From Hyphomicrobiales bacterium (lineage in GTDB: Bacteria > Pseudomonadota > Alphaproteobacteria > Rhizobiales > Aestuariivirgaceae): 17,881 nucleotides of DNA. Positions 7,232-14,759 of this stretch are shown here, in pieces (the first letter of the stretch is position 1; every line of letters begins with the position of its first letter). The stretch lies in NCBI GenBank assembly GCA_026996935.1, contig JALWJW010000164.1:1-17881 (forward strand), read 5' to 3'. The notes beneath the pieces were generated by a model. That model worked only from the letters and a program-made list of their open reading frames with translations. It did not search any database and was not told where the DNA came from. The position numbers were made by a program, and so were the translations under genes.

Positions 7232-7248
7232 CTTGTGCAAAACACAAG
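7232..7248. promoter_or_regulatory. Inverted repeat in the ispDF-dusB divergent promoter region
   Basis: CTTGTG (7232-7237) and CACAAG (7243-7248) form a perfect 6-bp inverted repeat around CAAAA, about midway between the two divergent genes. A 17-bp symmetrical site in such a place could be an operator for a dimeric regulator. On the plus strand TTGTGC (7233-7238) and TAAAAG (7256-7261), 17 bp apart, make a weak promoter candidate overlapping the repeat. Binding protein unknown; it does not match the NtrC consensus. Confidence 0.4.
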
Positions 7249-7261
7249 CGAGGTTTAAAAG

Positions 7262-7278
7262 TGCCTATTATTTAGGCA
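7262..7278 (+). promoter_or_regulatory. Small inverted repeat / leader hairpin upstream of dusB
   Basis: TGCCTA (7262-7267) and TAGGCA (7273-7278) are a perfect 6-bp inverted repeat around TTATT. In RNA it would form a short hairpin ending 18 nt before the dusB ATG at 7297. It contains TATTAT (7266-7271), five of six matches to a -10 element, so it may instead be part of a promoter or an operator. No U-run follows, so it is not an intrinsic terminator. Confidence 0.35.
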
Positions 7279-7296
7279 ATTTCAGAATGAAGTTTG

Positions 7297-8313
7297 ATGA
7301 GCATACAAATAGGACATATCAAAACACGTAACAAGGTTTTCCTTGCGCCGATGTCTGGTATAACCGATTTGCCGTTCCGCCAAATGGCCCATGAGCATGG
7401 GGCAGGGCTTGTTATATCAGAAATGATTGCCTCCAAAGAACTGGCCCGTTCACGTGCCGATATGGTTATCAAAACCCGTAAAGACAATATTTCACCCTTT
7501 GTAATCCAACTTTCCGGCCGCGAAGAACACTGGATGTCAGAAGGGGCAAAAGTTGCGCAAGATTTGGGCTGTGATGCCATTGATATCAATATGGGCTGTC
7601 CGGCCCGTCAGGTCACAGGTTCTCTCTCAGGGTCTGCTTTAATGCGCAACCTGGATCATGCCATCTCTTTGGTTGAAGCCACCGTTAAGGCAGCAAGTGT
7701 GCCTGTAACTTTAAAAATGCGCCTCGGCTGGGATGATAAAACCATAAACGCTCCCGAGCTTGCCAAACGGGCTGAAAATGCTGGTGTGCAACTGATTACA
7801 GTCCACGGTCGCACCCGTTGCCAATTTTATAAAGGCAAAGCCGATTGGCGTGCCATTGCCGCCGTAAAACAGCAAATTTCAATCCCTCTTATCGCCAATG
7901 GCGATGCCACTTGCCTTGATGACATCAAGCAAATGATGATCTTGTCAGGCGCTGACGGTGTGATGGTCGGGCGTGGGGCGTATGGTCGTCCTTGGCTCAT
8001 CGGAGAATTAGCTGAACAATTAGAGACAGGAACAGGTTGCGCAAAAAAAACGCTTGCTCAGCAAATGGATTTATACCTTGAACACTACAAATCCATGATG
8101 TCTTTTCATGGTACCGAATTTGGCGTGCGCATTGCCCGCAAACACTTAGGCTGGATGATGGGGCGTTTGTTAGACCAACAAGCCATTTCTAAACAAAAAG
8201 CAAGCCAAATCCAAACCCAACTTATGAAATCCAATGATGATCAATTTGTTATTTCTGTTTTGAAAGATTTATCCAAATTGGTCTTAGATAGCAAAGCAAG
8301 GTGCGCCGCGTGA
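7297..8313 (+). CDS. dusB: tRNA-dihydrouridine synthase B (NifR3 family)
   Basis: FMN-dependent enzyme that reduces specific uridines to dihydrouridine in tRNA. The 338-residue protein is a TIM barrel with the family motifs in order: VFLAPMSGITDLPFR, the active-site loop NMGCPARQV with the catalytic Cys101, LKMRLGWDD, VHGRTRCQFYKG and the FMN-phosphate region LIANGD...GVMVGRGAYGRPWLI. A small helical domain follows. Start choice: an in-frame TGA at 7288 leaves TTG 7294 or ATG 7297; ATG is preferred. No strong ribosome site precedes either. Its stop overlaps the ntrB start (8310-8313). DusB upstream of ntrBC is the historic nifR3 arrangement; the enzyme is not itself known as a nitrogen regulator, so the link is probably shared transcription. 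Confidence 0.94.
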   Translation: MSIQIGHIKTRNKVFLAPMSGITDLPFRQMAHEHGAGLVISEMIASKELARSRADMVIKTRKDNISPFVIQLSGREEHWMSEGAKVAQDLGCDAIDINMGCPARQVTGSLSGSALMRNLDHAISLVEATVKAASVPVTLKMRLGWDDKTINAPELAKRAENAGVQLITVHGRTRCQFYKGKADWRAIAAVKQQISIPLIANGDATCLDDIKQMMILSGADGVMVGRGAYGRPWLIGELAEQLETGTGCAKKTLAQQMDLYLEHYKSMMSFHGTEFGVRIARKHLGWMMGRLLDQQAISKQKASQIQTQLMKSNDDQFVISVLKDLSKLVLDSKARCAA

Positions 8314-9464
8314 ACCATTCATCACAAAGCCAGATTGACTTTACCTGTCTATTAGAAGCCATGCCTAATCCGCTCATTGCATTAGGAAACGACAATAATT
8401 TCATATTTGCCAACGCCGCTGCTGAAAACTTTTTCCAGTCCAGTTTTAAATCATTGAGCAAAAAAGGTTTAAAAGCCATCATTCCCGCCACCAGTCCTTT
8501 ATTGGGCCTGCTTAAAGATGCACGCACTCGCAATGCTACCTTTAATGAATATGGCGTTGTTGTCGGCACACCAAGTTCTGGTGGTGAACGAGTTGTCGAC
8601 TTGCAAATTGCCCCGGTTATTTCCCCCAATAGTGAACAACAGGGCATGATCGTTGTTCAGATTATGCCCCGCTCCATGGCTCAAAAAATTGACCAGCAAC
8701 TCACCCATAGAAGTGCGGCAAGAACTGTAACCGGCATGGCCTCAATGCTTGCCCATGAAATTAAAAACCCGCTTTCAGGTATTCGCGGCGCAGCGCAATT
8801 ACTGGAAACCAGCTTGGATGCTGATGATTTAGAACTGACAGAACTTATTGTCACTGAAACCGACCGAATACGCGACCTTGTCAATCAGATGGAGGAATTC
8901 TCAGACGAGCGCCCCATCTCGCGCGAACCTATCAATATTCACGCTGTTTTATCTCATGTGCGAAAAGTTGCGATCAACGGATTTGCCAAAGATATTCCTG
9001 TTTCCGAAAAATATGACCCATCTTTACCGCGCGTTTATGGCAATAGAGACCAGTTGGTGCAAGTATTGCTCAATCTGGTTAAAAATGCAGCCGAAGCCAT
9101 TACCGAAAACGGCGGGAATGGCACAATCGTGTTTTCAACAGCCTTTAGGCCAGGTGTTCACTTATCAATGCGCAGCGGAAAAGCATCCACCAGCGGTGAT
9201 CGTATCTCCTTGCCGCTAGAGGTTAAGATAACCAACACCGGCAGCACCATTCCACTTGATATTCTGCCGCATATGTTTGAACCATTTGTATCCTCAAAAC
9301 CCAATGGCAAAGGTTTAGGCCTGGCCCTAACCGCTAAAATAATTGGTGATCATGGCGGGGTTATTGATTGCACCAGCAAAAACGACAAAACCGAATTTGC
9401 TATTCTGTTACCAATGGCCAAAACTCAAAGCGGCGATGAACTGAATATGGAACCATCACTATGA
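8310..9464 (+). CDS. ntrB: Nitrogen regulation sensor histidine kinase NtrB (GlnL)
   Basis: Soluble kinase/phosphatase that controls NtrC according to nitrogen status, usually through PII proteins. The 384-residue protein has an N-terminal PAS domain (about 10-110), no membrane segment, a dimerisation/phosphoacceptor helix with HEIKNPLSGIRGAAQLLE (His149), the N-box LNLVKNAAEAI (Asn259) and an ATP-lid/G2 region GKGLGLALTAKI from about residue 333. GTG 8310 is preferred over the in-frame GTG 8301: AAGG at 8297-8300 abuts the first GTG but is well placed for the second, and GTG 8310 gives a four-base GTGA overlap with the dusB stop. This implies translational coupling with dusB, as does the ATGA overlap with ntrC downstream. 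Confidence 0.94.
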   Translation: MNHSSQSQIDFTCLLEAMPNPLIALGNDNNFIFANAAAENFFQSSFKSLSKKGLKAIIPATSPLLGLLKDARTRNATFNEYGVVVGTPSSGGERVVDLQIAPVISPNSEQQGMIVVQIMPRSMAQKIDQQLTHRSAARTVTGMASMLAHEIKNPLSGIRGAAQLLETSLDADDLELTELIVTETDRIRDLVNQMEEFSDERPISREPINIHAVLSHVRKVAINGFAKDIPVSEKYDPSLPRVYGNRDQLVQVLLNLVKNAAEAITENGGNGTIVFSTAFRPGVHLSMRSGKASTSGDRISLPLEVKITNTGSTIPLDILPHMFEPFVSSKPNGKGLGLALTAKIIGDHGGVIDCTSKNDKTEFAILLPMAKTQSGDELNMEPSL

Positions 9465-10927
9465 CAGGTAAAACAATCTTACTCGCTGATGATGATACTG
9501 GCATTCGCACGGTTTTAACCCAGGCTCTCACCCGTGCAGGCTATGAAGTACGCTCCACCGGGATGGCCATGTCCTTATGGCGTATGGTTGCCGAAGGTGA
9601 GGGCGATCTGGTTATTACCGATGTCGTGCTGCCTGATGAGAATATATTTGAGATTTTACCACGCATAAAAAAGGCCCGACCCCAGCTTCCCGTTATTGTA
9701 ATGAGTGCCAAAAACACCATTATGACCGCCATTACGGCGGCAGATCGTGGCGCTTATGAGTACCTGCCAAAACCGTTTGATCTCAAAGAGATGCTCAACA
9801 CAGTTGAAAAAGGGCTGGAACAAGCCGAGCGCGATGCAGCCTCATCAAAATCCACTATACAACCAAAGGCGCTCGATGAAGATTTGCCATTGGTTGGTCG
9901 CTCACCCGCCATGCAGGACATATACCGCGTTATTGCCCGCATGACGCAAACAGATTTAACCGTCACCATCATCGGTGAATCTGGTACAGGCAAAGAGCTG
10001 GTTGCCCGCGCTTTGCACGATTATTCAAAACGAAAAATGGCGCCATTTGTAGCCATAAACATGGCGGCAATTCCACGAGAACTAATTGAATCAGAACTGT
10101 TTGGTCACGAAAAAGGGGCCTTTACCGGTGCTGCCGCGCGCTATGCTGGCCGCTTTGAACAAGCCCGTGGTGGAACATTATTCCTTGATGAAATTGGTGA
10201 CATGCCAATGGAAGCCCAGACACGGCTTTTAAGGGTTTTACAAGAAGGCGAATTTACCAGTGTTGGCGGCACCAAAGCCCATAAAACGGATGTGCGGATT
10301 ATTGCAGCAACACACAGAGATCTAAAACAACTCATTTCTGATGGGCTTTTTAGAGAAGATTTATTCTTCCGCCTCAATGTAGTACCCTTGCGATTGCCAC
10401 CACTGCGCGAGCGCTTAGATGATATTGAAGACCTTGTGCATCACTTCCTGGCCAATACCCAAAAAATGGGCTTGCCGCAAAAGTCGTTTTCAACTGCAGC
10501 CATAGAGCGTTTAAAACAACACAGATGGCCGGGCAATGTCCGCGAACTTGAAAACCTTGTCCAACGCCTTGTCGCGATTCAAGCCGATGAAGAAGTCAGT
10601 GAACAAGTCGTTGACACAGAACTTTCACTGCATCCAACCCAATTATCAATAGATCACCACCTTGATGATGGCCCCATTGATTTAGGCTTAGCTGTTGAAA
10701 ATTACTTGACTGATTATTTTGCCAGTTTTGGCAATAGCTTGCCTCCATCCGGTATTTACTCACGCATAATTCACGAAGTAGAACGACCTCTCATCAGTTC
10801 AGCATTAGCTGCCTGCAATGGCAATCAAATCAAGGCGGCTGAGTTGCTCGGCATCAATCGAAATACCTTGCGCACACGCATAAAAGACCTGGGCCTTACC
10901 GTTGTTCGCAACAATAATATCCAATAG
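9461..10927 (+). CDS. ntrC: Nitrogen regulation response regulator NtrC (sigma-54 activator)
   Basis: The 488-residue bacterial enhancer-binding protein is phosphorylated by NtrB and switches on sigma-54 promoters for nitrogen assimilation. It has a receiver domain with the acidic pocket Asp10-Asp12 and phosphoacceptor Asp54 in VITDVVLPDEN. The AAA+ domain carries Walker A GESGTGKE (172-179), the sigma-54 contact loop GAFTGA (219-224), Walker B GGTLFLDEIGD and the arginine-finger region FREDLFFRLNVVPLRLPPLRER. A C-terminal Fis-type helix-turn-helix follows (about 452-482, NQIKAAELLGINRNTLRTRI). All key residues for sigma-54 activation are present. ATG 9461 overlaps the ntrB stop (ATGA), so the two partners should be made in linked amounts. 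Confidence 0.97.
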   Translation: MTGKTILLADDDTGIRTVLTQALTRAGYEVRSTGMAMSLWRMVAEGEGDLVITDVVLPDENIFEILPRIKKARPQLPVIVMSAKNTIMTAITAADRGAYEYLPKPFDLKEMLNTVEKGLEQAERDAASSKSTIQPKALDEDLPLVGRSPAMQDIYRVIARMTQTDLTVTIIGESGTGKELVARALHDYSKRKMAPFVAINMAAIPRELIESELFGHEKGAFTGAAARYAGRFEQARGGTLFLDEIGDMPMEAQTRLLRVLQEGEFTSVGGTKAHKTDVRIIAATHRDLKQLISDGLFREDLFFRLNVVPLRLPPLRERLDDIEDLVHHFLANTQKMGLPQKSFSTAAIERLKQHRWPGNVRELENLVQRLVAIQADEEVSEQVVDTELSLHPTQLSIDHHLDDGPIDLGLAVENYLTDYFASFGNSLPPSGIYSRIIHEVERPLISSALAACNGNQIKAAELLGINRNTLRTRIKDLGLTVVRNNNIQ

Positions 10928-11034
10928 CTTTAAACTGATTTCATATTCCACACTTTGTGTCGCATTCTTGCCACATAGGTGTTGATTTATTGTCACACGC
11001 CATAGAATCATGTTCAATGGTGTTCCAAGATTTT

Positions 11035-11052
11035 GTCTGTAATAGTCTGTAA
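11035..11052 (+). repeat. Short direct repeat in the ntrC-ntrY intergenic region
   Basis: GTCTGTAA occurs at 11035-11042 and again at 11045-11052, 10 bp apart start to start, that is one DNA turn, ending 21 bp before the ntrY ATG. The rest of the 146-bp gap (10928-11073) holds a weak ACAC-TTT-GTGT hairpin (10950-10960), no U-run and no convincing sigma-70 or sigma-54 promoter. The repeat could be a regulator site or chance. Confidence 0.3.
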
Positions 11053-11073
11053 CAACACTTTGGTTTTTAGCAT

Positions 11074-13317
11074 ATGAACGCGGCGACTCAACGCATAGAT
11101 AATGACGAGGAATTTGTCAGTTTCCGTCGACGCGGAGCAGGGCGCATCGGTGTTGTTCTTGTCTTGCTTGCCATTGCTTTTGGCTTGGCAACTTTTCTGG
11201 TTTTAACCGGCCTAACCCCACTAACCCCAACTTCTGACATGATCTTCTGGATGCTTGTAGCAAATGGCGTCTTGCTTGGGTTAATGGCATTACTTATCGG
11301 CTGGCAAGTGTGGGAAATGCTTGTTGCACGACGCAGAAAAGTCCCTGGCGCTGTACTTCATGCTCGCATTGTCGGTCAATTTGGTTTGTTTGCCGCCGTT
11401 CCCGCACTGGTCATTGCTTTTTTTGCTACAGTAACCTTAAATCGTGGGCTGGATGAATGGTTTTCAGATCGCACTCAATCCATTATCTCGGCTTCTGTTA
11501 AAATTGGTGAATCTTATCTTGCAGAACAAGAAGATCTGGTGCGCGGCGACCTTAATGGTATTGGTCTCAACGTCGATCAAAATAAAAAAGCTTTTGATGA
11601 TAATCGACAGGTTTTCTTACAACAACTCGCAACACTTGTTTCTCTAAGAAACTTAAGCGGTGCGTTCATTATTGACCGTAAAAATCGAAAAATCGAAGCC
11701 AGTATTACCGCTAGCCGCGATTTAGGCTTTCGCGCCCCTGACGATAAGTATTTTAAAGAGGCCAAAAGCGGAAAACTGGTTGTTATCCCCAGTGGCGATG
11801 GCAATGTTATACGAGGGTTATCAAAACTAAAATCCTATGATGAATATTATCTGTACCTCTACAGGCTGGTAAATCCTACCATTACATCACAAATCTTAAA
11901 GGCCAAATCCGGGCAAAATTCGTATAATCAAATGCTCAGTCAACGAAGCGGGCTGGAAGTAACATTTGCGGTAATGTATATTGGTATCGCTTTAATTTTC
12001 TTACTCGCTGCCGTTTGGTTTGGCATGTGGTTTGCCGACCTTTTAGTTGAACCGATTGTGGGACTTGTAAAAGGGGCGCAAAAAGTTTCCTTAGGCAAAC
12101 TGGACACAAAAGTAACCGTTAGTGAGGGCACGGGAGATCTGGCCACCCTCGGTCTAACCTTTAATAAAATGACCCACCAACTGGGCCAGCAACGCAGCGA
12201 GCTGGTCACAACCAACCATCAATTAGATGAACGGCGCCGTTTTATTGAAGCAGTAATGTCAGGCGTTAGTTCCGGTGTGATAGGCATTGATCCAGACGGA
12301 GTAATTACACTGGCAAACAGGGCAGGATTATCATTACTCAAGCGCAATCTAAGTGATATTCACGGCAAAAAATTTAAAGACGTACTGCCTGAAATGCTAC
12401 CCGCACTTGAACAGGCCGAAAACAAACTGTCAGGTCGCGCTGAAGATAACATCACGATAAAAATTGCCGGTGAAGATAAAAACTTTGTCGTTCAAGTCAC
12501 CACAGAACGCACCAGCGATACAGAACACGGTGTTGTCGTTACCTTTGATGACATATCAGAGCTGGTCATTGCTCAACGAAACTCAGCCTGGGCTGATATC
12601 GCACGGCGCATTGCCCATGAAATCAAAAACCCGCTAACACCTATTCAACTTTCCGCCGAACGGCTTAAACGCAAATATCAAAAAGAAATCGTTTCCAACC
12701 CGGAAGTTTTTGAAAAATGCACAGAAACTATTGTTCGCCAAGTCGGCGATATCCGCGCCATGGTTGATGAATTTGCATCCTTTGCCAGAATGCCAAGTGC
12801 TGTACTGGAAAAAACCGATCTGGTTGAAATAACCAAAGATGCGCTGGTCCTTCAAAAAGCCAGTTTTGAAGACGTTAAATTTGAAACAGACATCCCTGAT
12901 GAAAAACTCGAAGTCGAAGCTGATAGACGATTAGTTACTCAGGCGATTACAAACTTGGTCAAAAATGCCAAAGAAGCCATTGATACACGTTTAGAAACAT
13001 CACCAGAGCCAAGCCCCAAAATCCTTGTTTCACTTCACAAACAAGACAACAGCATCGTTTTAAGCGTATCTGACAATGGCAAAGGCCTACCCAAAGAAAA
13101 CCGTGGTCGTTTAACCGAACCTTATATGACGACACGTGTTAAGGGTACAGGTTTGGGTTTAGCAATCGTAAAACGCATTATGCAAGACCATGAAGGGTCA
13201 ATCAGTCTTACAGATGCCCCAAAAGAATTTGATGGGGGCATAGGTGCAATGATTTCATTATCGTTCCCCTTGAACTTACACAATCCGAATCAAAAAGAAG
13301 AAAAGAACGGGAGTTAG
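11074..13317 (+). CDS. ntrY: Membrane sensor histidine kinase NtrY
   Basis: The 747-residue sensor kinase is partner of NtrX; in alphaproteobacteria NtrYX has been tied to nitrogen metabolism, redox/respiratory control and envelope functions, and the signal is unsettled. The N-terminus carries three membrane segments (about 25-47, 56-78, 99-121). A roughly 175-residue, probably periplasmic region (122-296) and a fourth segment (about 297-319) follow. Then come a HAMP domain (about 320-373), a PAS domain (about 385-490), the phosphoacceptor motif AHEIKNPLTPIQLSAERL (His515), the N-box LVKNAKEAI (about 626-636) and GTGLGLAIVKRI. Length and architecture are typical of NtrY. The ATG at 11074 has no good ribosome site, but the N-terminal sequence and TM1 position support it. 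Its stop lies 2 bp before the ntrX start. Confidence 0.95.
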   Translation: MNAATQRIDNDEEFVSFRRRGAGRIGVVLVLLAIAFGLATFLVLTGLTPLTPTSDMIFWMLVANGVLLGLMALLIGWQVWEMLVARRRKVPGAVLHARIVGQFGLFAAVPALVIAFFATVTLNRGLDEWFSDRTQSIISASVKIGESYLAEQEDLVRGDLNGIGLNVDQNKKAFDDNRQVFLQQLATLVSLRNLSGAFIIDRKNRKIEASITASRDLGFRAPDDKYFKEAKSGKLVVIPSGDGNVIRGLSKLKSYDEYYLYLYRLVNPTITSQILKAKSGQNSYNQMLSQRSGLEVTFAVMYIGIALIFLLAAVWFGMWFADLLVEPIVGLVKGAQKVSLGKLDTKVTVSEGTGDLATLGLTFNKMTHQLGQQRSELVTTNHQLDERRRFIEAVMSGVSSGVIGIDPDGVITLANRAGLSLLKRNLSDIHGKKFKDVLPEMLPALEQAENKLSGRAEDNITIKIAGEDKNFVVQVTTERTSDTEHGVVVTFDDISELVIAQRNSAWADIARRIAHEIKNPLTPIQLSAERLKRKYQKEIVSNPEVFEKCTETIVRQVGDIRAMVDEFASFARMPSAVLEKTDLVEITKDALVLQKASFEDVKFETDIPDEKLEVEADRRLVTQAITNLVKNAKEAIDTRLETSPEPSPKILVSLHKQDNSIVLSVSDNGKGLPKENRGRLTEPYMTTRVKGTGLGLAIVKRIMQDHEGSISLTDAPKEFDGGIGAMISLSFPLNLHNPNQKEEKNGS

Positions 13318-13319
13318 TC

Positions 13320-14696
13320 GTGTCCGCTGATATTTTAATTGTTGATGACGAAGTTGATATCCGTGAACTCATCGCGGGTATTTTAGAAGATGAAGGTTAT
13401 GAAGCCAGAATGGCACATGACAGTGATTCTGCCCTCGAAACCATCGAAGAACGCAGACCATCATTGATTGTTCTTGATATCTGGCTGCAAGGCTCGCGCT
13501 TGGACGGGCTGGACCTGCTCAACGTCATCAAAGAACGTCACCCGGATTTACCGGTTGTTATTATTTCAGGCCATGGCAATATTGAAACAGCCGTATCAGC
13601 CATCAAACGCGGCGCATACGACTATATGGAAAAACCGTTTAAAGTAGATCGCCTTGTCCTTGTGGTCGAAAGAGCCTTGGAAAATGCCCGGCTAAAACGC
13701 GAAAATGACGTTTTAAAAGGACGCGCAGGCGGTGATTATGAACTCATCGGCTCATCGGCTCCCATTCGCCAATTGAAACAGAATATTGAAAAAATCGCTC
13801 CGACAAACGGGCGCGTCCTTATTTCTGGGCCACATGGCGCGGGAAAAGAACTAACCGCACACTTATTGCATAATCAATCATTGCGAAGCGCAGGGGCATT
13901 TGTCACGGTCAGTGCCGCTACGATGACCCCTGAACGCATGGAAGAAGAACTTTTTGGGCTTGAAGACCCTCAGACAGGCAGAACAACTCGCGTGGGCGCA
14001 TTGGAAGAAGCTCATCAAGGCACCCTTTACATTGATGAGGTGGCCGATATGCCCCTTGAAACGCAGGGCAAAATTTTACGGGTTTTAGTTGAACAGAAGT
14101 TTCAGCGCGTTGGTGGAGGAAAGAAAGTAAAAGTAGATGTCCGTGTTGTGTCATCTACCAGCAAGAATTTACAACAAATGATCCAAGAAGGAACGTTCCG
14201 CGAGGATTTGTTTCACCGCCTGAATGTTGTGCCTTTACAAGTACCAGGCTTGTGCGAGCACGCCGATGACATTCCCGAACTTGTTTCTTACTTTGCCAAA
14301 CAGTATTCAGTGCAATCTGGACAACCCGCACGTAAAATCGGTGATGATGTCGTGGCGGTTTTGCAAACCCACGATTGGCCTGGAAATGTGCGCCAGTTAC
14401 GCAATAATGTCGAACGTTTGATGATTTTGGCTGAAGGCGATCATGACAGCGAAATCACCACAGATATGTTACCAAGTGAAGTCGGTGATTCCCTCCCCAG
14501 CACCACAGGCGGCGCAGAAAAAGAAGAAATTCTTAATTTACCATTGCGAGAAGCCCGTGAAGTATTTGAACGTGATTTCATTTCCGCCCAGCTTGTGCGT
14601 TTTGGCGGAAACATTTCAAAAACTGCCACTCATGTTGGCATGGAGCGCTCGGCACTTCATCGGAAAATCAAGTCTTTGGGACTGAATTCTGAATAG
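13320..14696 (+). CDS. ntrX: Response regulator NtrX (NtrC family, lacking GAFTGA)
   Basis: The 458-residue regulator is paired with NtrY. The receiver has the acidic pair Asp9-Asp10 and phosphoacceptor Asp53 in IVLDIWLQG. The AAA+ domain retains Walker A GPHGAGKE (170-177) and Walker B TLYIDEVADMP. Where NtrC has GAFTGA, this protein has LEDPQTGRTTRVGALEEA, so the sigma-54 contact loop is missing, as is usual for alphaproteobacterial NtrX. It is therefore unlikely to activate sigma-54 promoters in the classical way. A Fis-type helix-turn-helix ends the protein (about 430-456, NISKTATHVGMERSALHRKI). The start is GTG 13320, with GGGAG (13309-13313) six bases upstream, inside the end of ntrY; the 2-bp gap indicates co-translation. 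A 63-bp gap without a clear terminator leads to trkA. Confidence 0.95.
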   Translation: MSADILIVDDEVDIRELIAGILEDEGYEARMAHDSDSALETIEERRPSLIVLDIWLQGSRLDGLDLLNVIKERHPDLPVVIISGHGNIETAVSAIKRGAYDYMEKPFKVDRLVLVVERALENARLKRENDVLKGRAGGDYELIGSSAPIRQLKQNIEKIAPTNGRVLISGPHGAGKELTAHLLHNQSLRSAGAFVTVSAATMTPERMEEELFGLEDPQTGRTTRVGALEEAHQGTLYIDEVADMPLETQGKILRVLVEQKFQRVGGGKKVKVDVRVVSSTSKNLQQMIQEGTFREDLFHRLNVVPLQVPGLCEHADDIPELVSYFAKQYSVQSGQPARKIGDDVVAVLQTHDWPGNVRQLRNNVERLMILAEGDHDSEITTDMLPSEVGDSLPSTTGGAEKEEILNLPLREAREVFERDFISAQLVRFGGNISKTATHVGMERSALHRKIKSLGLNSE

Positions 14697-14759
14697 AATT
14701 TTGACTAAGCGCGTTGATATTGCTAGAGGTTTTCTACCTAACAAACGTGGTTATTTAAG

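Noticed and set aside
7201..7296. Sigma-54 (-24/-12) promoter or NtrC binding site before dusB
   Set aside because: No GG-N10-GC element with TGGC/TTGC flanks and no TGCAC...GTGCA pair was found in the region.
10805..11017. 70-codon minus-strand frame spanning the ntrC end and the intergenic gap
   Set aside because: No recognisable family and it overlaps the conserved NtrC helix-turn-helix; most likely chance.
14701..14729. Possible sigma-70 promoter before trkA (TTGACT as -35)
   Set aside because: The hexamer at the proper spacing (TAGAGG, 14724-14729) matches only three consensus bases; not enough to list as a feature.
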